From Methylocystis echinoides (GTDB taxonomy: Bacteria; Pseudomonadota; Alphaproteobacteria; Rhizobiales; Beijerinckiaceae), in the NCBI RefSeq assembly GCF_040687965.1, contig NZ_CP156085.1:62001-126000 (forward strand): 64,000 nucleotides of DNA, given 5' to 3'. Positions 1 through 8,247 of this stretch are shown piece by piece. Under the pieces are notes generated by a model that saw only the letters and a program-made list of their open reading frames with translations, was not told the DNA's origin and searched no databases. The position numbers and the translations under genes are program-made. The stretch's first letter is position 1; each line of letters starts with the position of its first letter.

Positions 1-274
1 CCGGCAGAATGCGAAAGCAGTGCTCGTGGAGCGGCTGGCGTAAAGACCTATAAAATTAGAGACCGCCATCAAGGGCCCGCGCCGAAGCGGTCTGGGCTTT
101 TGATTTGTGCGCCTATGATAGGCAAGCGGCTTGAGATCGCGAAGTCAGGGTCTGCAAATGGCGCATTGCTGCCTTCGACATTTCCACGTTCTCCACTTAG
201 AGCGTAGATAGAACTGGCTTCGGGCGTTTCACACCGCTTCTCAGCCGCGAGCCGATTTAAGCCGGCGCATGATC
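1..274. other. No gene recognised at left edge
   Basis: Reading both strands I see no ORF with convincing start, ribosome binding site or family resemblance. The stretch lies downstream of the short minus-strand gene that ends at 275. Confidence 0.4.
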
Positions 275-577
275 CTAATAGTCCTCCGCCTGGCAGCGCG
301 CAGCGCGTTCCCGCATACCGACTGGGACCCGCGCTTCGCACGCCTCTCGCGCCTGCTTCCCGGTGGGCGCCGTGCCGGCTCCCCCGTTGAAGGGCGTTCC
401 GTCCGGCGCGATATGGACAAACCACGACCAGCACCCGGCATTCGATCCGTAAAGGTAGCGGTAGATGCGCGCGAGCGGCTTGCCGTCGTCGTCGAGCAGG
501 GTCCAGTCGTCGGGCGCGAATTCAACGGAGCCATCGAGGCGGCGGAATGAGGTTCGGCGCCAGTTACGGTTGGTCAT
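275..577 (-). CDS. Hypothetical protein, 100 aa
   Basis: Small Trp/Tyr/Arg-rich protein of unknown function starting MTNRNWRRTSF. The middle part reads like a compact beta-rich domain (DDWTLLDDDGKPLARIY, then a Gly-rich loop and a charged tail rich in Cys and Glu). The ATG at 577 was chosen because the upstream in-frame extension to 712 runs into the left end of an ISL3-derived repeat and is compositionally different. No clear Shine-Dalgarno is visible. It contains no signal peptide or membrane segment. I do not recognise the family; coding is inferred from regular codon use and absence of competing frames with better composition. Confidence 0.5.
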   Translation of the reverse strand: MTNRNWRRTSFRRLDGSVEFAPDDWTLLDDDGKPLARIYRYLYGSNAGCWSWFVHIAPDGTPFNGGAGTAPTGKQAREACEARVPVGMRERAARCQAEDY

Positions 578-664
578 GGACGAAGCCGGTCGCGCGAAGA
601 CAAAAGCAAACGCCCCGCCGATACATCCACGGTCGAGGCGTTTCGTGCCGGGGCCTGGCTCTCG

Positions 665-958
665 GGAGCCATCTTGGCTTGAGAATATCCGATTTCGAAT
701 CGAAAAAGCCATGAAACGTGATAATATCAGGCAACGATATTCTCACGTTTGATGGCTTCTCACGTCGCTTTAGCCGCAAAAACTGGCCGGCATCGTCCGT
801 CGCTGTTCCCAGTTCTATAAAAAGGTTGGAACAACAAAATCTCGAATTAGCTGGCTTCGGCAAGCCAAATTGTCGAATTAGATGGATATTCTCAAGCACC
901 GGCTTTCCATTAAGCCATTGAGTTTCTTCATATCAAATTCTCACGCCAAAATGGCTCC
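665..958. mobile_element. ISL3-derived MITE (non-autonomous, about 294 bp)
   Basis: The left end (from 665, GGAGCCATCTTGGCTTGAG) matches the left end of the ISL3 element at 3072, and the right end (to 958, CACGCCAAAATGGCTCC) matches the right end of that element at 4739. Left-end identity extends for about 50 bp and right-end similarity for about 85 bp, including a shared ATGGATATTC stretch. The two ends are inverted repeats of each other. No transposase fragment lies between them, so this is a deletion derivative mobilisable in trans. No clear 8-bp target duplication was found. It abuts the DUF1403 remnant. Confidence 0.7.
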
Positions 959-1547
959 TGACACCCAGGGCGCCGATCCGGGTGCGGCCGCCTTTTCCGC
1001 CGGCGCCGGCCTGGCGCTGTTTGATCAGATTCTGCGGGGCGCCGACGGGGGCGAGCCGGTCTATGCCGGTTGCCTGCGCCAGCGCCTTGCGCTGCGCGCC
1101 GCCGATTCCTGCGCGACGCTTTGCCGGCTGCGCGAGGATGCGGCCGCGCTGCGCGACGCCGAACATCTGGCCACGGAAGGCGAGACCAGTCCCGCCGGCC
1201 GTCTTCATCGCGCCTTTCGCCTCTCAGCGGCGCAGCCCGCGCGCCGCGACGCAGGGCTCCTGCGCGCAGCGGAGTTTCTCGGCCTCGAGGCGGCGATCGA
1301 CGCCGGCGCGCTCGCGGAAGTCGCGGCTGCGGCGCCCGATCCGATCAGCGCGGCGGCGCAGGCGAGCGCTGCGGCGGCGAAACTCTGTCCGCGCGCCGAC
1401 GTCGCCGAATTCTTCGCCTTCGTCGTCGCCGATCTCGTGCTGGCGCGCCGTCTCGACTGTGAATCGGCGTCAGCGAGTGACCCCTCTGGAACATGCGCTT
1501 TCAGCTACTTGCCGTGCCGATCGGCGTCGAGACCCCACGCCGAATGA
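882..1547 (+). pseudogene. DUF1403 family protein, truncated at both ends
   Basis: Residues about 30-195 carry the Ala/Arg/Leu-rich DUF1403 pattern (AGAGLALFDQILR, CLRQRLALRAADSCA, LREDAAALRDAEHL, FFAFVVADLVLARRLD). The family is mostly found in alphaproteobacteria and often on plasmids; function unknown. The reading frame starts inside the MITE right end, so the native N-terminus is replaced. After LARRLD the sequence diverges into unrelated residues and stops; roughly 130 C-terminal residues, including the usual Arg-rich helical end, are missing. I therefore treat it as a non-functional remnant although the ORF is open for 221 codons. Confidence 0.65.
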
Positions 1548-1696
1548 CAGCTTGTGCTGCGACAAGCTCAATCATCTCTTTCGTCGGCTCCGCAAGCGAT
1601 TCGCGAGTCATCCCATGCTTGAATCGCGAAACCCTGGAAGCGTCCAGAAAAAACCCAGCTTAATCCTAGCCTATGACCCTAAGGGGACCTGGGCAG

Positions 1697-1762
1697 TTAC
1701 TTCTGGTAGCTGAAATCGGCGCCGTTTCGTGCCCATTTCACAGTGGCGTTGTGTTCGGACAT
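1697..1762 (-). pseudogene. OsmC-like protein, 5' stub
   Basis: A 21-codon ORF starting at an ATG (1762) behind a good AGGAG ribosome site reads MSEHNATVKWARNGADFSYQ and then stops. This is the characteristic N-terminus of OsmC/Ohr-like peroxidase proteins, which should continue with a Tyr-Ser-Arg-x-His stretch and about 130 more residues. Only the beginning is left, so the gene was cut by a deletion or rearrangement. Identification rests on the short N-terminal match and good start context only. Confidence 0.5.
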
Positions 1763-2000
1763 GATGCGTTGCTCCTTGCAGGGCGTCGGCAGGAAATTGG
1801 ATTCCCTGGCTTCGAAATTACAGACGCTAAGGCCGATCTGCATAAACGATTTGCCGACTTCCAGACATGGGACAACCCCGCGAACCGGGACATGACGACG
1901 CGCAAGATGCACCGTTTGGAGATTTACGGCCCGCCGTGAGTTCGCGGAATTTTCGCGCGAAATGAGCGCCTTCGCAGCGCGGACGCCCGGGCCCAATACG

Positions 2001-2660
2001 TCAGGCTAGGAAAGTAAGGCGAACTCGGGAGCCCAGCTGGAGCCTTTCGAACTTTAGCTCGCCGCCCAATTGCTTCGCCAGTTCACTCATATAGCCAAGG
2101 CCATGCCCGGACACAGACGCAGGCGGGTCGAAGCCAACGCCATTATCATCGACGACCATCTCACAATGATTGTTTAGCCTTCGAAACGTTGTCCGCAGCC
2201 TTCCGGAAGGCAAGTCACGGAAGCCATGCTTCAAGGCGTTCATCGCGGCTTCCGAATAAATGAGACCAAGGCACCTGGCTCGGCGATGATCGAGACGAAC
2301 ATCATTCTCTACCTGTGTGTCAAAGCTAACCTTGTCTCCGAAGGCCTGCTGTATCGAGTGGGTTAAGACAGGCAAAAACTCAGCGACGGAAATGTCCTTT
2401 TCATTCCCGCATAGGGCCTCGTTCAATTCGCACACGCTGGCGAGCCTTGTGATGCAGCGCATACAAAGTTCGGGCTGCTGAGCAGTTCGAGCCTGAGCCG
2501 ATAAGAGCAGTGAGAGGGCTTGCAACGCATTGCGAACCCGGTGCTGCTGTTCAGCACACTGATTTGCGTATTCCTGGACTTGTTGCTCCGCGTCGGCAAG
2601 CTTAAGCTCAAGCTCGGTTATATGCGCTCGCAGATCATCAACTCGCGCCTCTCCCGACAT
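2001..2660 (-). CDS. HisKA_2 (HWE-type) sensor histidine kinase without sensor domain
   Basis: A 219-residue soluble kinase. An N-terminal coiled coil (residues about 1-35, heptad Leu/Glu/Gln) leads into the phospho-acceptor helix QHRVRNALQALSLLL (His about residue 40), typical of the HisKA_2 subfamily. The ATPase half has the N box SEAAMNALKHGF, the G1 box DDNGVGFDP and the G2 box GHGLGYMSELAKQLGG, so ATP-binding residues look intact. There is no membrane segment or sensory PAS/GAF domain, so it presumably acts with a separate receptor or as a phosphotransfer component in general stress signalling, the usual role of this subfamily in alphaproteobacteria. No response regulator lies nearby. 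Start chosen at the first ATG preceding the coiled coil. Confidence 0.85.
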   Translation of the reverse strand: MSGEARVDDLRAHITELELKLADAEQQVQEYANQCAEQQHRVRNALQALSLLLSAQARTAQQPELCMRCITRLASVCELNEALCGNEKDISVAEFLPVLTHSIQQAFGDKVSFDTQVENDVRLDHRRARCLGLIYSEAAMNALKHGFRDLPSGRLRTTFRRLNNHCEMVVDDNGVGFDPPASVSGHGLGYMSELAKQLGGELKFERLQLGSRVRLTFLA

Positions 2661-3064
2661 CAGCTAAATTCTCCTCAAATCGATAGCTAGCAGCATAGGA
2701 GTTCCAGTCAATGACGAATGCTTTGCGGATGGCGCGCAAGGTTCGACCAGCGGTGCTTCAGGAGCTTGGCGCAAGGGCCGCAGGCAACCGCCGCGACACT
2801 TCCTCCTTGACCGAGCCGCTGAAGCAGCTCATCGCCTGATGAGTTTATTCGAGCCAATGCCCGAGGGGCATGTTATGTGCAGCTATTGGCCTGCGCGGAT
2901 CCAAACAGCCTTTTGGCTTAATGGGCGTCAGGCATTTGCGCGATCGCGTTCTCGCAAGCCCAGCAGGCTTACTTGTATCCAGCAACGCTCCGAGATATTC
3001 CCGCTATTATGAGCAACCAAAATTAATCCCAGCTTCGTCTATTATTTTCGGCGCAGAAAATACC
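2661..3064. other. Intergenic; only a 42-aa candidate ORF
   Basis: The only candidate is an ORF at 2711-2839 on the plus strand (42 aa, begins MTNALRMARKVRPAVLQELG) without a recognisable family or strong ribosome site. The remainder up to the ISL3 left end has no supported gene. Confidence 0.35.
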
Positions 3065-4746
3065 CGTGTCAGGAGCCATCTTGGCTTGAGAATTTCCGAT
3101 TCCAAATCAAAAAAGCCACGATACGGGGTCTGCCTCACTTTTCGTGCTTTTTACCGGTTGGTGACTTTGTGGCCGCTATTGAGCCATATGCAAGCAAAAT
3201 CAACGTGGACGCTTGGGTCAGGCGTTAGAATTATGGCCGTGGAACGCGAGGGCGATCGCTGGGTGATTTCAGCCACCGCACGGGAGATCGGCTCTTGTCC
3301 GGCATGCGCGATCACGACGGCGGCACAGTCGATATTCGCGCTGTCTACAGGACCTACCGGCGCAAGGCGCGATCGTCGCATTGAGAATCCTGATGACGCG
3401 TTGGCGTTGTTCGAACGGGTCGTGCGCGCGAAAGACATTTTCCGATCAGCTTCCCGGCGTCGCCGTCCGACATGCGCGTCGGACATTGCGCGTTAGCCGG
3501 CTTCTTCAGCTATTTGCGCATGGTGCGGGAGGTAAGCCGAGCGAGCGGCTGATAAACCGTCTCGGCATGCCAGCAAGCGACGACACCCTCCTCCGGCACT
3601 TGAAGAAAGGCGCGACCCGCGGCGCCGGCGACGTTCGTGTGTTGGGCATTGACGATTGGAGCTGGCGGAAAGGAGAGAGTTATGGAACTGTGATGGTGGA
3701 TCTAGAACGACGTGAGGTTGTCGACGTCCTGCCCGGACGCTCAGCGGATGAAACCGCGGCTTGGCTGAGCCGGCATCCAAATATAGAGGTCGTCAGCCGG
3801 GATCGCTGCGGACTTTATGCGCAGGGAATACGCCACGGGGCGCCACAAGCGCGCCAGGTGGCTGATCGGTTTCATCTACTGCAGAATTTGCGAGAGCGGA
3901 TTGAGCACCAGTTGAGCCGCTCCGACAAAGTGCACGCGAACGAAATCCCGGATCGCCGCGAGCGCGCGCCGACGCCAACATCTCCCCGCTATTTCCGGGA
4001 TTATCTCGCGGACCGTTGGGCGAACGGATGCAGAGGTGGTAGACAACTCTTCGAGGAAATTCGGCAACGTGGCTATCGGGGCAGCCGCTCCAATATGGAG
4101 CGCCTTTTAGGAAAATGGCGAGGTGCGGAGCGCACAGCGCTCGCCCCAATCACCGCTCCCACGCCGACAGATTCACCTGTGACGACGACGGCTCCTCCAC
4201 TTCGCGCTGTCGATCCCGCGACGGGTTGGGCCATTTCGCCGATCGTTGGCGCAGCGCTTTGCATAAGGCCGCGCGGGATGCTGACGACGCGGCAAGCAGT
4301 CAAAGTCGCAGCTCTGAAGAACGCCTCACCAGATTTTGTCGCTATGCGCGCGCTCGCGATGCGATTTCGAGGCGTCCTTCATAGCAAAGATGTAAAGCGA
4401 CTCGACGAATGGCCTCACGACGTTCAGCGATCGGGAATTTACGCCATGCAACGCTTCGCTTGTAAGTTGCGCGGCGACATGTACGCGGTCCGCAATGCAG
4501 TGGCGGAGCCTTGGAGCAATGGTCAAACCGAGGGACAGATCAATCGCTTAAAAACGCTCAAGCGGGCCATGTATGGTCGCGCAAGCGCGGAACTGCTGCG
4601 AGCGCGTATGATACCGCTATCGGCGTTTCCGGAGCACGAAAAGTGAGGCAGACCCAATTAAATGGATATTCCCAACCATGATGGCTATGACTAAGCACTT
4701 GTTTTTCTTAAACACAAATTGTCACGCCAAAATGGCTCCCGACACC
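3065..4746 (+). mobile_element. ISL3-family insertion sequence
   Basis: About 1.68 kb bounded by inverted ends: left GTGTCAGGAGCCATCTTGGC (3067 onward) and right end whose reverse complement begins GTGTCGGGAGCCATTTTGGC (to about 4745). The only gene is an ISL3-type transposase. No matching 8-bp direct repeats flank it, so the original target duplication has been lost or rearranged. It lies against a broken STAS-like gene at 4740-4979. The same ends delimit the MITE at 665-958, and a transposase 3' scrap is found at 7459-7556. Confidence 0.75.
3233..4646 (+). pseudogene. ISL3-family transposase, 1-nt frameshift
   Basis: Strong ISL3 features: N-terminal zinc-binding pairs (CPAC, then CSNGSC), the motif RLGMPASDDTLLRHL, the catalytic segment GIDDWSWRKG, VVSRDRCGLYAQGIRHGAPQA and VADRFHLLQNL, and the C-terminal NGQTEGQINRLKTLKRAMYGR. 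The N-terminal zinc finger starts at ATG 3233 but the frame changes near 3333-3335: one base appears missing between the residues CPACAITTAAQSI and RCLQDLP, which continue in the next frame. The rest (from about 3336 to 4646) is open. Without the finger the enzyme is unlikely to recognise its ends, unless translation slips at this point. Confidence 0.75.
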
Positions 4747-4979
4747 GTCACAGAAGCTCAACACTCTCCGCGACCCGACCATGACGGGCGCGTCAACCCA
4801 AAAATCCTTCCACATTTCAAAGCGATCCCCCTGAAATCTGGTGCGATTTCGTGATAAACGCGTACGCGATCGTAATGCCTCAGCGTTCGCTCAACGGCCG
4901 GTACAGGGACCGTATCATAGTCTGCTCCGCTTACGAAGCCGTTCCCCTTAATCTTCCGTTCTCTCAGCGTCTCAATCAT
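4740..4979 (-). pseudogene. STAS/SpoIIAA-like protein, frameshifted and cut by ISL3
   Basis: The ORF begins MIETLRERKIKGNGFVSGAD and continues with PVPAVERTLRHYDRVRVYHEIAPDF, the pattern of the small SpoIIAA-like STAS/SEC14 proteins (about 120 aa) common in proteobacteria. After APDF the expected Trp-x-Asp-Phe helix (MWKDFWVDAPVM) is found in the next frame, so there is a frameshift around 4835, and homology ends at the ISL3 right end. The product would lack the C-terminal half of the fold. Confidence 0.55.
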
Positions 4980-5045
4980 TGCTTCATTCCTTCCAACATC
5001 CGACGCTGAATTCTTGCTACTGACCGGCTGAATCCCCGACCAGCA

Positions 5046-5369
5046 TTATTTCTGTCTGCTGATAGCCGTGACCACGTAGCGACCTTTGTCGTCCCGTGTC
5101 ACCGTGAATTTGACGCTCTGGCCTTTCTCCAAGCTCGAAAGATCGACGCTGGGCGCGACTTGGAAGGCCATTGTCATCGCAGGCATGTCGATTCCTCCAG
5201 AAATTGGCCCATGCGTGATCATGAGCTTATGCTCCTGAGCATCGACGCCTCGGATGACGCCTTCGGCCTCCCCGACAGGCCGTTCCTTGTCCCGCGCGAC
5301 CGCCCCCGCCGCGAGGCCGACGGCCAGAGCGATCGACGCCGTCATTTGCCGACGCCTATAAGTTTTCAT
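5046..5369 (-). CDS. CusF-like periplasmic copper-binding protein
   Basis: A 107-residue protein with an N-terminal Arg-rich leader and hydrophobic stretch (TASIALAVGLAAGAVA), so exported. The mature part is a small OB-fold of the Cu_effusion type: HGPISGGIDMPAMTMAFQV supplies the copper-site residues His, Met and Met. The Trp that caps Cu(I) in Escherichia coli CusF is replaced by a Met in the IDMPAMTM segment, a variant common in CusF homologues. CusF proteins carry Cu(I)/Ag(I) in the periplasm to efflux pumps or other acceptors. It starts 30 bp after the Csp gene on the same strand, so the two are probably cotranscribed. ATG at 5369 was chosen because the longer frame overlaps Csp coding sequence. 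No CusCBA pump is in the window. Confidence 0.85.
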   Translation of the reverse strand: MKTYRRRQMTASIALAVGLAAGAVARDKERPVGEAEGVIRGVDAQEHKLMITHGPISGGIDMPAMTMAFQVAPSVDLSSLEKGQSVKFTVTRDDKGRYVVTAISRQK

Positions 5370-5398
5370 GAGCTTCCGCCTACTTCCCGTCCGCCCGC

Positions 5399-5833
5399 TT
5401 AAACCTTGCGACACTCTTCGGCGCATTTTTGGCAGGCGTCGCCGCAGGCCTTGCATTCGGCCACCTTTGGAAACTTGTCGCACTCTTTTTTACAGTCGTC
5501 GCAGACCTTCTCGACAGTCTTTGCAAGCGAATGCGCGTGCGGCGAGTTCACAGAGGTGAGCGCGGCGAGCGCGCCACATGCGGCGACGAGCTGGTATGTC
5601 GCGTTGGCGCAGGCGGCCATGCTCGTATCCTTCATCGAGAACATGCCAAAACAGTGCCTGAGACAATCATTACCCGTCGCCACGCAATCGATGCTGGTTT
5701 TTTCCAGGGCCTTGTAAAGCGGAGGGTGCATATCCTCCATCCCGCCGCCTTCTCCGGCGGCTTGGGCGAATGACTGAGAAGCGGATGCGGCGGCGACCCC
5801 GCCCATGGCGACGATAAATGCGCGGCGTTGCAT
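5399..5833 (-). CDS. csp1: Csp-type four-helix copper storage protein with Tat leader
   Basis: A 144-residue protein. The leader MQRRAFIVAMGGVAAASA has the twin Arg and Phe of a Tat signal. The mature part contains 13 Cys, arranged CxxxxNDCLRHC, then single Cys in helix 2, CxxCxxxC and a C-terminal CxxCxxxCxxCxxxC cluster, the layout of the methanotroph Csp1 proteins that form tetrameric bundles filled with many Cu(I) ions. It therefore probably stores copper outside the cytoplasm (for particulate methane monooxygenase in methanotrophs; inference here). Downstream CusF-like gene is in the same operon. A second, related gene lies at 6837-7271. The symbol is by family resemblance only. Confidence 0.88.
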   Translation of the reverse strand: MQRRAFIVAMGGVAAASASQSFAQAAGEGGGMEDMHPPLYKALEKTSIDCVATGNDCLRHCFGMFSMKDTSMAACANATYQLVAACGALAALTSVNSPHAHSLAKTVEKVCDDCKKECDKFPKVAECKACGDACQKCAEECRKV

Positions 5834-6188
5834 AGCTCTTCTCCTTGAAATCGACGCTAAAGAGCCAAACGCCCGCTCTTCATTCTGGGTTCCCTATCGG
5901 GGTTTGGAGCTTGTCCATCCATGCGCGGATAAAAAAGACCCGCGCGGTGGTTTTCTCGCTTAACGGCGCTAATGCGAAGATATTGCTCGGGACAATTTGA
6001 TCACCTGACCGAGCCGCAAGCGGCGAGGAGAAAGTCCAGGATTGGCTTTTGTGATTCTACGCCACTGCCGCGTATTTCCGTAGCGACGGCCCGCGATTGC
6101 GCGAAGCGTGTCGCTCGCCCGATCTTATCGCGTAGCTCTCGGCCTTCGCCGCTGCTTTAGGCGCGCCCGCGCGAAGTGTGGGCGCAGG
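5834..6188. promoter_or_regulatory. Upstream region of the csp-cusF operon
   Basis: No gene is visible. The first 150 bp must hold the promoter of the minus-strand csp-cusF unit. A short imperfect dyad around 5890-5915 (CCCTATCGGGG core) could be an operator, but I cannot assign it to a known copper regulator. Confidence 0.3.
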
Positions 6189-6709
6189 TCACGGTTCTCC
6201 TCGTCCGGTACGCCTGATTCGAAATTTTGCGTTGGCGTGCTGATGCGCGGTCGGCACGTGGGGCTGAGTGGGCGTGGACATCATCAGCTGCATGCCGGCG
6301 ACCATATAGGCCATAAAACCGGCCATGATGTCAGATGGTCCCCGAAGACTGACTGAGGCATCGGAGCAACCGCCAGCGCCCCTGTCCCCTGAACAGCGAC
6401 GCTGATGCAAGCCTTCCGTAAGCAACTGATCAGCCAGCCAGCCGCCTCCATGATGAAGTAAAGGACAAAACCGTAGGAAAGCTGCAGAATCCAGTGCTTC
6501 ATCGGCGCCCACACATAAATCATTGCGAGCTGTTGAGCCAAAGCGAGCGGCCAGAGGTTGCCGAGCGAACGCCGCTGTAAGAATCGGTTCAGCATCTAGG
6601 CAATGATCGTGGCGGATGTCACCACGTAGAGGATCATCCACTCCTGAGTTGGCAGGCAGTCCAAGCCGACGGCGACGGACGAATACATGTAGAGCATTCC
6701 GACCAACAT
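6189..6709 (-). pseudogene. Multi-pass membrane protein (DUF5134-like), stop codon and frameshift
   Basis: The first part, MLVGMLYMYSSVAVGLDCL to ILYVVTSATIIA, ends at an in-frame TAG (6596-6598) and continues directly in the same frame with MLNRFLQRRSLGNLWPLAL and several hydrophobic helices (WILQLSYGFVLYFIMEAAGW). The likely C-terminus MAGFMAYMVAGMQLMMS plus a His-containing tail lies in another frame. The arrangement of Met-rich helices is reminiscent of DUF5134-type membrane proteins. It sits between the two csp genes, on the same strand, so it may once have been part of the copper operon. Two lesions make it a pseudogene. Confidence 0.5.
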
Positions 6710-6779
6710 CGTCACGTGAGCGGAATCGTAACACCGCTTGTGAGCCTGTGTCGGGGGCTCCGCCCGCCACCTCGAGAAG

Positions 6780-6811
6780 AGGGCCCGACCAATCGACGGC
6801 CGGGCCCCCGT
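6780..6811 (-). terminator. Probable terminator after second csp gene
   Basis: Inverted repeat GGGCCCG/CGGGCCC (6781-6787 and 6803-6809) about 25 bp past the csp stop; read on the minus strand it is followed by a pyrimidine-rich TCTTCT tract rather than a pure U run. Confidence 0.5.
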
Positions 6812-6836
6812 TTCGTAGCGTGGAATCGCTGAAAGT

Positions 6837-7271
6837 TTAAGCGGCCGCCTTATGGCATTCCTCAGCGCAGGTCTTACAGGCCGCGCCCATCGCGTTGCAC
6901 TCGGCGACGTCCGGGAACTTGTCGCATTCCTTTTTACATGCCTCACAGATGGCCGCCACGGTCTTGGCCGTTGCCGGCGTAAAGCTCGAATTCACGGAAG
7001 CGAGGCTATTCAACGCCGCACAAGCGGCGATCGTGTCGTAGGTCGCGGTGGTGCAGTCGGCCATGCTGGAGTCGCCCATGGACAGCATGCCGAAGCAATG
7101 GCGCAAGCAGTTGTTGCCTTCCGCCACGCATTTGGCGGCGGCGTCGGCGACGCCCTTGTATTTCGCTGGGTGATGGTGAGCGAGGGGCTTCTTATCCTCG
7201 GCGCGCGCCGAAGACACAGAAGCGGCGGCGGCAACCACGCCAAGCGTAGCAATAAAGTCGCGACGTTCCAT
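6837..7271 (-). CDS. Second Csp-type copper storage protein with Tat leader
   Basis: A 144-residue paralogue of the protein at 5399-5833. The leader MERRDFIATLGVVAAAASV has the Tat Arg-Arg-x-Phe motif with an Ala-rich core. A short His-rich linker (HHHPAKY) follows, then the four-helix core with 12 Cys: CVAEGNNCLRHC, single Cys in ADC and AAC, CEACKKEC and CNAMGAACKTCAEEC. One Cys of the C-terminal cluster seen in the neighbour is Met/Ala here, so its copper capacity may differ. The ATG at 7271 gives the Tat leader directly; the longer frame has no leader. It is preceded by its own intergenic region and followed by a hairpin, so it is likely monocistronic. Confidence 0.87.
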   Translation of the reverse strand: MERRDFIATLGVVAAAASVSSARAEDKKPLAHHHPAKYKGVADAAAKCVAEGNNCLRHCFGMLSMGDSSMADCTTATYDTIAACAALNSLASVNSSFTPATAKTVAAICEACKKECDKFPDVAECNAMGAACKTCAEECHKAAA

Positions 7272-7458
7272 CAGTGATATCCTTCGTCCTTTGTTTACCG
7301 TTTCCGCAGCGGAAAGCTCCGCCAGTCTGAACGTTGCTCCAAATCTCTGCAAATCTGCGGCCAACACGAGCGTGCAACAGGGTTCGTCCCCTGGAGCCTG
7401 TCCGCTTTCGTCCAACCAGGGAGCAGTGGCCAGGCTGAAAGCCAATCAATAGAGTATA

Positions 7459-7556
7459 GTGAAAGCACTCAAGCGGGGCCATGTGCGGCCGCGCGGGCAT
7501 CGAATTGCTCCGGGCACGAATGCTGCCAATCCACCTCCACGGACGTGACGAAGCCC
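7459..7556 (+). pseudogene. ISL3 transposase 3' fragment
   Basis: This stretch matches the 3' end of the ISL3 transposase gene at 4548-4645 (KALKR, then MCGRAG.ELLRARML in shifted frames, versus LKTLKRAMYGRASAELLRARM). One extra base breaks the frame. It is a leftover of a different ISL3 copy and marks a former insertion between the csp and TonB blocks. Confidence 0.6.
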
Positions 7557-7696
7557 CCCGGAAAACGACAAGAACTCGCTGATCTATTGATAGAATCTGC
7601 GGCCTTGTGACGCGATCTTCGCAAAGGCCGCGAGCGCGGTCTTGACCCCCTGTCAGATCAAACCTAGCGTTCGGCTGGTTGGGAGGGCCTCTCGCA

Positions 7697-8077
7697 GTGG
7701 CGCGATTTCGAACATTGCTGAATGGTGAAGCGGGGCGCATCGGCGCGCTTATCGCCATGTTGGCCGTGTTTCATCTGACGTTCGCCGCCTTCGCGCCCCT
7801 CCCCGCTGTGACGCCCGCAGAGGCGGGTCTTTCCTGTCTGCATGGCAAGACATCGGGATCGCCCGCTCCGACGCTTCCCCAGCATCACATGAACGCCTGC
7901 TGCGTGACGCATTGCGCAGAGCTCGGCGCGATTGTTCTCAAGGGCGTCGATGGCTGCGCAGGGCCTCGCCTCGCTGCGCCCGATACATACGAATGGACGG
8001 GCGTCGCGGCGCTTATCGCGCCCGTGCCGAGAAACCCTGCAAACGCGGCGAGAGCGCCCCCGTCGCTCGTTTCCTAG
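7697..8077 (+). CDS. DUF2946-like exported Cys/His protein
   Basis: A 126-residue protein. GTG 7697 is preferred because GGGAGG lies at the right distance upstream. An N-terminal hydrophobic segment (IGALIAMLAVFHLTFAAFA) is followed by CLHG, HH, and ACCVTHCAE, a Cys/His pattern resembling DUF2946 proteins, which are small exported or membrane-anchored proteins often found beside copper or TonB genes. Metal binding is plausible from the CC-x3-C cluster but not shown. It precedes the TonB-like gene by 170 bp on the same strand, and a promoter may lie in that gap. Confidence 0.55.
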   Translation: MARFRTLLNGEAGRIGALIAMLAVFHLTFAAFAPLPAVTPAEAGLSCLHGKTSGSPAPTLPQHHMNACCVTHCAELGAIVLKGVDGCAGPRLAAPDTYEWTGVAALIAPVPRNPANAARAPPSLVS

Positions 8078-8247
8078 CGCCTTTTCGAATCGTAGCGCGA
8101 CGAGCGGCGAAAAGGCGGTGCTGGCGATAGCGACGTATGTCGGGCGGCGATCGAATCCCCTTTCTTAGCGGGCAGGCGATGACGCGCGGCTGAAGGTCCA
8201 TAGCGCGCGCGAAGGCCACATGCGCGGCGCGGACAGAGGCTTCAAGA

